The notes beneath the pieces are model-generated. The model was not told the origin of the DNA. It saw nothing but the letters and a program-made list of their open reading frames with translations, and made no database searches. From Chrysiogenales bacterium (lineage in GTDB: Bacteria > Acidobacteriota > Aminicenantia > UBA2199), in contig SPCN01000079.1 in the NCBI GenBank assembly GCA_004525465.1, forward strand, positions 1-8,930: 8,930 bases of DNA, read 5' to 3'. The position numbers were made by a program, and so were the translations under genes. Position 1 is the first letter of the stretch; each line of letters opens with the position of its first letter. Of the stretch, positions 1-7,900 are shown in pieces.

Positions 1-1
1 C

Positions 2-661
2 ATGTCGATCAAAAGTCGGAATGGCCGGATCGTCGTGAATTCCGATCGCGATCACAGTCTGACTATTTCTGATGGCCAAGGCAAAAAAAAGGACGGCCTT
101 TACTGGGGAGTGTTGATTTTCCTGAACCGGGTTGAAAAAGGTCGCTGCCAAGTCATCGACATGAAGCTCCTCGCTGCGGACCGGGAATACGACCTGGGAG
201 GCGAGCGTCTGGCCTGGCTGGGAACGGCCGATGAAGTCCAGGGGCTGGAATTCATCCGCGGCCTGCTCAGTCAGGAAACCGATCGTGATTTACGCAAGGA
301 CCTGGTGTTTGCCCTTTACCTTTTCCATGGTTCGGCCGCGGTCTCCGAATTGATCGGCCTGGCCCGTCGCGACCCGGACCCGGCTGTGCGTAAGGACGCT
401 ATTTTCTGGCTGGGCCAGAAAGCTTCGGCTGCCGCGATCAAGGCCCTGGGCGAAGTGATCGCCTCTCCCGAAGCACTGGATATCAAAAAGCACGCTGTTT
501 TCGCCCTCAGCCAGCTGCCTGAAGACAAGGGTACGCCAATGCTGATGCAAATCGCCCGTAAAAATCCCCATCCCCGTTTACGCAAGGAAGCGATCTTCTG
601 GCTCGGCCAGTCCGGGGATCCAAGCGCCCTGGATTTCTTCGAAGAGATCCTCCTAAAATAG
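2..661 (+). CDS. HEAT-repeat protein, C-terminal part (5' end probably cut by the window)
   Basis: The visible 219 residues start at an ATG one base inside the window. That Met is probably internal to a longer protein, because no upstream sequence is available to show a ribosome binding site. Residues 1-70 form a polar, beta-rich lead-in ending in DLGGERLAWLG. Residues about 75-206 contain four tandem helical repeats of about 32 residues with the HEAT signature D-x-x-(L/V)RK-(D/E)-A-(I/V)-F-W-L-G-Q: clear copies at 124-139 and 188-203, and looser ones at 95-110 and 160-172. The two best copies are also similar in DNA (389-418 and 581-610). HEAT arrays make protein-binding solenoids, and no catalytic residues are seen. 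From memory, proteins with this WLG...HEAT layout occur as exported or periplasmic proteins in Acidobacteria-like genomes, but no signal peptide is visible here. The gene converges on the MFS gene. The specific role is unknown. Confidence 0.8.
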   Translation: MSIKSRNGRIVVNSDRDHSLTISDGQGKKKDGLYWGVLIFLNRVEKGRCQVIDMKLLAADREYDLGGERLAWLGTADEVQGLEFIRGLLSQETDRDLRKDLVFALYLFHGSAAVSELIGLARRDPDPAVRKDAIFWLGQKASAAAIKALGEVIASPEALDIKKHAVFALSQLPEDKGTPMLMQIARKNPHPRLRKEAIFWLGQSGDPSALDFFEEILLK

Positions 662-671
662 AGACAAGTGA

Positions 672-693
672 CGGGCGCCGGACGCGGCGCCCG
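672..693. terminator. GC-rich hairpin between convergent genes, possible bidirectional terminator
   Basis: Nine perfect base pairs (CGGGCGCCG at 672-680 with CGGCGCCCG at 685-693) close a loop of about four bases (GACG as drawn, counting 681-684). It lies 10 nt after the stop of the HEAT-repeat gene and about 36 nt after the stop of the transporter gene on the other strand. Neither side is followed by a real T-tract: the plus-strand downstream sequence is CTCCCTTCCG, and the minus-strand one is TCACTTGTCTC. It is therefore not a canonical intrinsic terminator. It could still stop or pause RNA polymerase, or protect 3' ends from both sides. Confidence 0.5.
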
Positions 694-728
694 CTCCCTT
701 CCGCCCGGATACGGCACTCATTTGAATT

Positions 729-1937
729 TTAACGGTCCGGGCCGGCTTGTCCACTCGCCAGGCGCCTGAATCCCAGGGCCAGGAACGCTCCCAGAACACC
801 GCAGCTGAGCCACAAGGCCATTGGTGAAAATTGGATGTATATGCTCGAACCGGCAATGGGCCCGAGCATCCAGGCCAGGGAAAAGGAGACGCCGAACCAG
901 CCCATGTGGCGGCCGCGGTTCCCTTCATGGGAGCGGTTGGCAATCTCGGCGGTAAGCAGCGGTAGGGAGAGCATTTCACCGAATGTCCAGACAGCCACTG
1001 TCGCGGCGGCGTACAGGAAACCTCGCCCCAGGGGCGTGAGGGCAAAGCCCAACCCGGTCAACAGCGCTCCCACCGCGATGATCTTCAGGGGTGCGACCTT
1101 TTTCAAGCCCTGGAGCAGGACCATTTCAAAAAGGACGATCAGAACCGTATTGATAGCCAGTAATTGGCCGATGCGGTATTCAGCAAAACCGAAAGCTGAA
1201 TGGATGAAGAGCGGAAAGGTGCTGAACAGCTGAGAGAAGATCAATCCCAGGCCGAAGACCATGATAAATATGGCTGGCAAGTGATGGCGGCGGCCAGGCG
1301 GCGTAACGGCAGGCGGGAAGGATGAACGAGATTGCCGCGGCGGCGGCTTGGGTCCACTTTTAAAAAATACATGGAAGAGGACCAGGGCGCCCAAACTGGT
1401 CAGGCCGTCGACCCAGAACAGGGCGCGGTAATTCCACATGGCCAGGTAACCTCCCAGCACCGGCCCGATGGTCACTCCAAGGTTGGCGGCCAGGCGGTTC
1501 AAGGCAAAGCCCTTAGTGCGGATCGCCGGTGGGCATTCACGGGCCATGGCAGTGGCATTACCCGGAATCAGGGCTTCGGCGAAGACGCCCTGCAGAAAAG
1601 CCGCCGCCACGATGAGGACAAAAGAGCCCAGGTAGCCCATGATGATGAAGTTGAGGCCGGAGAGCAGCAGGCTCAACCGCTGAACGGCCGTGGCCCCCAT
1701 GCGGTCGCAGAGGATGCCGCCCAGGTAGGATCCGGCCAGGGCTCCGCAACCGAAGGCGCCGACTGCCTGCCCGGCCTGGGCCATCGTGAAGCCCAATTTG
1801 CGGGTCAGGTACAGGCTGAGGAAGAACAGGACCATGGAGCCGCTGCGGTTAACGAAATGGACAAGCGACAACAACCAGGCGTTGCGCGGCAACCCGGCAT
1901 AGGCCTCACGGTACATGGAAAGAATATTGCGGAGCAT
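729..1937 (-). CDS. Major facilitator superfamily transporter, 12 TM segments, DHA1-like
   Basis: This is a 402-residue inner-membrane protein, the usual MFS length, with hydrophobic segments spread as 6+6 around a polar proline/arginine-rich loop at about 194-220. The motif A loop between TM2 and TM3 is visible as GGILCDRMG (73-81), with the conserved D78 and R79. A motif C-like stretch, GVTIGPVLGGY (154-164), in TM5 is typical of proton-driven drug/metabolite exporters. A membrane-proximal Arg (R148) precedes TM5. The N-terminus MLRNILSMYREAYAGLP with VNRSGSMVLFFLSLYLT is like MFS proteins generally annotated as MdtH/YfcJ-like. The substrate cannot be told. The start lies 6 nt beyond the addB stop, in the same frame (TAA ATC AAC ATG) and without a visible Shine-Dalgarno, so expression probably depends on translation of addB. 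It is the last gene of the apparent addA-addB-mfs operon. Confidence 0.9.
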   Translation of the reverse strand: MLRNILSMYREAYAGLPRNAWLLSLVHFVNRSGSMVLFFLSLYLTRKLGFTMAQAGQAVGAFGCGALAGSYLGGILCDRMGATAVQRLSLLLSGLNFIIMGYLGSFVLIVAAAFLQGVFAEALIPGNATAMARECPPAIRTKGFALNRLAANLGVTIGPVLGGYLAMWNYRALFWVDGLTSLGALVLFHVFFKSGPKPPPRQSRSSFPPAVTPPGRRHHLPAIFIMVFGLGLIFSQLFSTFPLFIHSAFGFAEYRIGQLLAINTVLIVLFEMVLLQGLKKVAPLKIIAVGALLTGLGFALTPLGRGFLYAAATVAVWTFGEMLSLPLLTAEIANRSHEGNRGRHMGWFGVSFSLAWMLGPIAGSSIYIQFSPMALWLSCGVLGAFLALGFRRLASGQAGPDR

Positions 1938-1943
1938 GTTGAT

Positions 1944-4928
1944 TTACAGGTTGCCGCAGGGGAGGCGAAAAGGGCAGTATGAGCAGGTAATCTCGTCGCC
2001 GGGATTGGCCAGGAAATATTCCCGGAAATACAGGTCGCGCAGGACCTCGCCCAGGTCATTGACAAAAGCTTCCATGGCCTGCCGCTTTTCCTCTGAGGTG
2101 AATGGCCGCGAGTGGCGGCCGCTGGTCATGAAAATGCCCTGGTTCATCCTGCCGCTCCTTTCTCGAAGGAACACGTAGGAGGCATCGAGTTCATCCCAGC
2201 ATTTTTCCTGCTCACGCGCCAGGAGCATCAGGTAGATCTGGAGCTGCATTCCCGGGTATTTTTTTCGGAAAGCTGCCAGGGCGTCGAAATATCCTTTTTC
2301 ATCCCGCTGGAAAAGATCCGTCAGGTTCAGGGATTCGTTCACGCGGACCTTGGGTGTGAAGGGCGAACCGGTTTTGTAGTCGACGACCCGTAGCAGGTTC
2401 CCTTCCCTTTCCAGGCGATCGAGCCTGCCTTTGATGCCGACCTTCTGTCCCAGTCCCGGCACCTCGAAATCCATGGATAATGTTTTTTCCCGCTTTTCAA
2501 CCCGGATGCCGTTCTGTTTGATCCGCTTGCCGTCCTCGCGGATGAACAGGCGCAGCTGCTCAAGCAAGGTCCATGAACGGATACGTTCCAGCCCTTTTTC
2601 CGGGTTGAAGTTGAGCTTGCGAAAGGCATCGTACAGGAATTTTTCCAGGTCGGCTTCCAGTGCTTTTTCTCCCGCCCCGGTCCTTGCCTGTGCTTCCGGG
2701 TATTGATCATAAAAAACCTCAAGGGCTTCATGGGCGATGGTGCCGATGAGGCCCCCCTCGCTTTCGGCTGCAACCTCCTCACGTTCCTTCAGGCCGAGGA
2801 CCCTGCTGAAGTAGAATTGCAGCGGGCATTTGATGTATGCCTCCAGCGAGGACGGGGACAGGGTGATCGCCCGCAGACGTTCTCGGACAGGCGGGTTCTT
2901 CTTCGCAGTTCTGATCTCTCGAGGCAGGATATCAAAAGGCAGGGACAGGGGGGGCGCCGTCGGCGCTTCCCGGTTTTTTTTCTCGGCCGCATAGACGATG
3001 CGCTCGATGAAGCGGCTGCGTTCGCATTCCTTGCCGTCCTCACTTTTGCGGGGATACAAGATATGGACCCGCTTGGCGGCTCCGAGCATGGCGAAAAAGT
3101 TGAAAGCGTATATTTTTCCCCAGTCGCCGTGGTCGCGGATGCCGAAGATGGCCCGTATGTCTGCGGGAAGAATGGGGTCGTACTTGGCGGTCCCGGGCAG
3201 TACGCCTTCCAGCGCGTCGAGGACAATGACCTCATCGAACGAAAGGCCGCGAAACTCCAGTGGGCCCATGACCTGGACTCCCTGCAGCGGCGAACCCTCG
3301 AAGCGTATGGTGCGGCCGCGAAAATGGGCGCGCACCAATGCAGCCATGCTCCTGACATCGGCGCTGAGGAATACCTTGTCGTGGGAGGAGGCGAAATCCC
3401 CGAGCTCTTCCAATGCTCCCAATGCGCTGGCGGCATACTCGTTGAGGAACAGGTGGGAACCGCGGTTTTTCTCGCTGCCCACGCTCTCCAGTGCCTGCTG
3501 CAGGAAGGTGAGGAGCGAGTGCATTTCCGCGATCTCCTGGGGAATGAACCGTTGGTGCATGGCACTGACCTGGGAGGCGATCGCCATGGCGAATTCCGGG
3601 GCTATCCCATGCATCGGCCTCTGCATCTCGGCACTGAGCTTCGCTTCCAGTCCGGCAACCGAAAACCGGGTCAAGTTCCCGCCGTTGATGATGTTTTCCA
3701 GCAAATGGATCCCCCTTTTCAAGGGTTCCAGGTCTCCGTTGCCGCCCGATATCTTCACATAGGGGTGACGGACGAGCGGGAGATAGTCCCCAGAGGAGAT
3801 CATGCCGCTCTCGGTGTTCTCCAGAACCGTCAACAGGGAATCGACCAACTGCATCATGGGGGTCCGCTCCAGCGGGTAGCCCAGCGTGATATTGAAGGGC
3901 AGCCTGTTTGCATCCTGGTCGAAGCGTGAGACCGCCCCCTGCACAAAGGGGATGAGACTGGGCGAAGCGGGGAGGAGGACGGCAACCTTTTTCAATGCCG
4001 CTTCGTCGCGGCCGCGGCATATCTCCTCCAGAAAGCGGAAGGCATGAACGATCTCGTTCTCCACGCCGTCGCAGGGATGGATGGTCACCTTGTCGGCCAG
4101 GTCGTCCAGTTCATTCGATCCGGGGAGCCAGGCAGGCTGGTTCATCCCCAGCCCCCGGATGGTCTCAGCCTGGAGGTGGAATGGTGAAATGGGATCGTTC
4201 AGCCCATGCGGGTCGGTGCGCAGAAGCAGGAGTGCGTCGTTCCGGTCCGCGAAGAAGCGGAACAGCTTCCTTTCGCAGCCGTTCATGGCGTTGAAACCGC
4301 TGAAGATCCAGTGCCGTGCCACTGGGACTTTCAACTCGCCTTTTTCGGCCAGTTCGGCCACTTTGCGGCCAGCCATCCCCGGAGTGGCCTGTTTGCGGCC
4401 GTCCAGGCGGCGGCCGAGGTCGGCCAGGAGGACGGGGATCTTCTGGATGAATTCCTTGTAGGAGTGATGGTAGTCTCCCAGCCTGGTGAATTCTTCGTAC
4501 TTCGCGAAATCGATCCCTTCGATCCGCCCGGCCTCGGTCAGGATCTCCTCCAGGGCGGCCAGGATTTTCTGCGCCCAGGGGAGGAAGGAGGCGAAATCGG
4601 CTATCTTGCGGCTCCCGTACATCCCGTCCTTGAATACGGCAACTGCGCTTTCATGGATTGCATGGGTTGCTTCCAGCTCGTCCAGGATCCGATGGCCAGG
4701 AAAGTTCAACTTGAAAAGCGACTCGAAAAAGGCCTCGATGGGAAACAGGGCCGGGGGAAAGAAATTACCGTCTATTCCCAAGGCAAACTCCTGGCGCAGG
4801 AAGAAACCGAAACGCCTGCTGGGAAAGACGACTGCCACGGATGAGAGGTCGCTGCCCTGACGGCTTTCGAGTACCCGGGCGCAGGTCCGCCTGACCAGAT
4901 CCTCCTGAAGGCCGATCAGCTCGAGCAT
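1944..4928 (-). CDS. addB: AddB-type subunit of the AddAB helicase-nuclease, with 4Fe-4S PD-(D/E)XK nuclease
   Basis: This 994-residue protein should pair with AddA to resect double-strand ends and, by analogy with known AddB/RecC, scan for Chi. I use the ATG at 4928 rather than 4979: it is preceded by GAGGAGGT, and the first conserved residues follow at once. The N-terminal two thirds resemble an inactivated UvrD-type helicase. FPSRRFGFFLRQ (about 35-46), NITLGYPLERTP and VQVMGPLEFRGLSFDEV are recognisable landmarks, but no GxGKT Walker A exists, so ATPase activity is not expected. The C-terminal nuclease is complete: H733, D837, D850 and K852 (VVDYKTG), then a QxxxY motif (QLQIY). The D-to-D-to-K spacing of 13 and 2 matches E. 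coli RecB. Cys701 (KCPLQFYF) and Cys982, Cys985 and Cys991 (CSYCPFRLPC) are the four 4Fe-4S ligands typical of AddB. The gene overlaps addA by 13 nt. Confidence 0.93.
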   Translation of the reverse strand: MLELIGLQEDLVRRTCARVLESRQGSDLSSVAVVFPSRRFGFFLRQEFALGIDGNFFPPALFPIEAFFESLFKLNFPGHRILDELEATHAIHESAVAVFKDGMYGSRKIADFASFLPWAQKILAALEEILTEAGRIEGIDFAKYEEFTRLGDYHHSYKEFIQKIPVLLADLGRRLDGRKQATPGMAGRKVAELAEKGELKVPVARHWIFSGFNAMNGCERKLFRFFADRNDALLLLRTDPHGLNDPISPFHLQAETIRGLGMNQPAWLPGSNELDDLADKVTIHPCDGVENEIVHAFRFLEEICRGRDEAALKKVAVLLPASPSLIPFVQGAVSRFDQDANRLPFNITLGYPLERTPMMQLVDSLLTVLENTESGMISSGDYLPLVRHPYVKISGGNGDLEPLKRGIHLLENIINGGNLTRFSVAGLEAKLSAEMQRPMHGIAPEFAMAIASQVSAMHQRFIPQEIAEMHSLLTFLQQALESVGSEKNRGSHLFLNEYAASALGALEELGDFASSHDKVFLSADVRSMAALVRAHFRGRTIRFEGSPLQGVQVMGPLEFRGLSFDEVIVLDALEGVLPGTAKYDPILPADIRAIFGIRDHGDWGKIYAFNFFAMLGAAKRVHILYPRKSEDGKECERSRFIERIVYAAEKKNREAPTAPPLSLPFDILPREIRTAKKNPPVRERLRAITLSPSSLEAYIKCPLQFYFSRVLGLKEREEVAAESEGGLIGTIAHEALEVFYDQYPEAQARTGAGEKALEADLEKFLYDAFRKLNFNPEKGLERIRSWTLLEQLRLFIREDGKRIKQNGIRVEKREKTLSMDFEVPGLGQKVGIKGRLDRLEREGNLLRVVDYKTGSPFTPKVRVNESLNLTDLFQRDEKGYFDALAAFRKKYPGMQLQIYLMLLAREQEKCWDELDASYVFLRERSGRMNQGIFMTSGRHSRPFTSEEKRQAMEAFVNDLGEVLRDLYFREYFLANPGDEITCSYCPFRLPCGNL

Positions 4929-7900
4929 CGGACCTCCTCGACCTCGTTGCGGTCGATGTAGAAGAGGAAACCGCGGCATTTCCGGTTCGGAAATAGGGGG
5001 CCTACCGCTCCAAGGTATTCTTCCATCTGCAATCGGTATTTTTCAATTTTTTCCGATCCGGTCTTGAAGTCGATGACCAGGGCCTCGTCCGCGCCGACCT
5101 GCAGACGGTCGAGGCGCCGGTATTCCGGCACCGTTCCCGAATTGTTCACGATCTCCTTCTCAAGGTGGACTTCGCCGTCTTGGGAAAGGAGCGCAAAGAC
5201 TTCATCGCGGCACAGGAAATCGGAAACGACTTCAATGTCGTTTATAGGCCAGCCGGCCTCCGCGGCCAGCTCGCGCACCCGGGCCTCCAGCCGCCCGGGA
5301 TCGGATACTTCGCCGAGACGGGAGAGGAGGTCGTGGACGCGCTCGCCCCGCTTCGCCCCTTGGCGGTCGCGGCGTTGCTTCGCTTCGGCCTTTTTGAAGA
5401 CCAGGTATTTGGATTGCCAGGAGCGGGTCAGCATTTTTTTGGAGGGTATGGCGGCCGGCCGCATCCCAGCCAAATGTTTCTTTTTTTTCTTTTCCAGTTC
5501 GCCGCGGATATAGGGTGCTGGTGGTCCTTCATTTGACCAATTCAGTAGCGGGTGGCGGCCCACGGCGTCGCTCGCCAGGAAGATCTTCTTGACCAGGCCG
5601 TTTGCGGCCATTTCCGGGGCCTTGATCCCCTTCCTGACCGCCATTGGGACGAACAGCGCCTCCTTGGCCCTTGTGAATGCCACGTAGAGGAGATTAAGCA
5701 GGTCAATGCTGCCCCGGATGTTCTCCTTCTCATATTTGGTTTTTTGGCCGGGATGAGCTTGGGCGATATCGCTATTGATATAAAACAACCCTTCACGGTC
5801 CCAGTGGAGGTTGTCGTCGCCTCTTCCGCCGCTGTCGTTGACCGGGATGATCACGGCTGGAAACTCGAGCCCCTTGGACTGGTGCATGGTCAGAACGTGG
5901 ACGCCTGGAGTGTTTTCGGGGATGGTCACCGACGGGGTCTCATCGTCCTCGACCATCTTTTGCCACTGGCGGAGGAAGCCGGCGATGGAGCTGCCGCCGT
6001 CACGCTCAGCCCGGTGCAATGCATCGCCCAGGGCCAGGAAGAACGGCGTGTCGTCGCTGAAATTTTCATAGATGCTGAACACCTGGGTGATGTCGGAAAA
6101 CAGGTCGTACGGGGGCAGGAAGCCGACCGACTGAAAGAACGGCTCGATCAGGCCTTTCCAGGTCTCCGGGAATCTATCCTGGAACAGCTTGTAGGATGGT
6201 CTTTGGCCTCCGATGAACATGTCATCCGAAAAAGCACTCATTTCCTCGCGAAAGGGAGCCTCGGCCGCTGCCCGGAATATCTCGCCGCTGACGAAGGAGA
6301 AGAAATTCAAGTCGTCCGGAGGATAGTCGAGGAAACGGAAGAAGGCGATGACCTCCGCGATCCTGGGGTTGGAACTCAGCATCAGCGACTGGTCGGAGAT
6401 GCTGTCGATCTTTTTGCGGCCCAGGCGGCGGATGACGGCGCGGACCTGGTCGTTCTTGCGCACCAGCACGGCAATGTCCGAATATTCAAAATTGTGCTCG
6501 TCATGGAGCCGGCGGATGATGCTTTCCACCTCGTTCAGGTGATATGCACTTAAGGCGCCGCTGTCGTCTTCCTGGATTTCTGTTTCCCCCGCTTCTTCCT
6601 CGCTGTTCACTTCAGCCTCGACATGCAAGGACAGCTCCACGTAGCCGCCCTCCCTCTCCTTGCTTGAGGGGATATCTTGCTGCGAGTCCTTGAAGTTATT
6701 TCTGAGGGCTTGCTGAAGATCGTTTTCCGCCGCGATACGGGATATGTTCTCCGGGGCCCAGAAAGCGTTATTGAAGCCGACGATCTCACTTAGGCTGCGC
6801 CAGTTCATCCCCAGGGAAGAAGAGAAACCATTCCTGCTCAGATTGTCGATGGCTGGGACCTCCTCCCGGAGGCGGCTTTCCTCCATGAGTTCGCTGTTGC
6901 CGCCGCGCCAGCGGTAGACGGCCTGCTTGCGGTCGCCGACAATGAATAGCGATCCACTCTCTTTCCGCGACAGTACTTCGTCGATGAGCGGGGCCAGGGC
7001 CTTGAACTGCAGGTTCGAAGTGTCTTGGAACTCGTCAAAGAGAAAACTGCTGAAACGGTCCGAGAGTTTCAGGTAGAGATAGGGAAATGCCTCCTCGCTC
7101 CAGCGGGCGAAGAGCCGGGCCAGGATCTGACTGAACTCCTCCACGAACAGGGTCTTTTTGCCCTTGGCCCACTCGTCGCTGAAGTTTTCCAGGAACTCAC
7201 GGTAGGGGAGGGTTTTGAAGGCGCTGAAGGCGAGGGCCGCTTCCTGCAGGGTTTGCTGGGCCGCCCGATAGGCGGCGGTGAAGCGTTCGCGATAATCCTC
7301 CGGGGCGTCCCTGATCACCAGCCCCCGCGAATCCTCCTTGCGGAAATAAGTGCTGCGGATAAAGGCCTCCAGCCTGGAAAGATCTTCGTCGCCGCCCAGG
7401 GTATCCGCGATATGGTCCAGCAGCGGTTGCTTCAGATAGGTCTTGCTGGCGTAGCCTCTTCCTTTTCCGCCGGGCTCCCTCTCGCGCAGCAGTGGGAGCA
7501 AGGGCCGCAGCGTTTCCCGAAAATTCCTCCAACTTGCGGCCATCCGTTGCCGCAGGTCACCGGCCGCCGCTTCTCCGCTCTCCTGCCGCAATGTTAGGCG
7601 GAACAGGGCGGTGACCTTTTCGATGATAGAGTTGTCGGTTTTCCAAGTGACCCTGGGGCTCATGCGCCTGAGGTCCTCCAGGAAATGCTTCAGCCGCTCC
7701 CAGTCGTCGTCGGCCAGGGCAGCCAGCATGGCCCGGCCGCGGGCGGCCATCTCGTCCCCGGCGTCGACGGCGATATCGTAGTCGGCGGGGAGCTCGAGGT
7801 CGGGGGAGACGGCCTTGACCATGGCACTCATCAGCGAGTCGATGGTCGTGACGTTGAAGTCGTCGTAGCTGGCCAGGATCAATTCGATCAGTTCGCCGGA

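Noticed and set aside
1332..1982. Open frame of 216 codons on the plus strand opposite the MFS gene
   Set aside because: The peptide is Gln/Gly/His-rich without domains, as expected for the reverse complement of a membrane protein gene.
2703..3929. Long open frame of 408 codons on the plus strand opposite addB
   Set aside because: It mirrors a strongly supported gene with all conserved nuclease motifs. Its predicted protein has no recognisable domain, and such antisense frames arise from GC-biased third positions.
4929..4979. Longer addB N-terminus starting at 4979
   Set aside because: It would add an Arg/Pro-rich segment overlapping addA by 64 nt. The ATG at 4928 has a strong GAGGAGGT site and is followed directly by conserved sequence.
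5451..5462. Perfect 12-bp palindrome GCGGCCGGCCGC inside addA as an independent regulatory site
   Set aside because: It is coding sequence for Arg-Pro-Ala-Ala in a GC-rich gene. Such palindromes recur by chance here, so it is noted only as a possible stem next to the slippery tract.
5552..6553. Open frame of 333 codons on the plus strand opposite addA
   Set aside because: It is antisense to the helicase core (motifs V and VI region). The composition is low in recognisable motifs and no ribosome binding site or family resemblance was seen.
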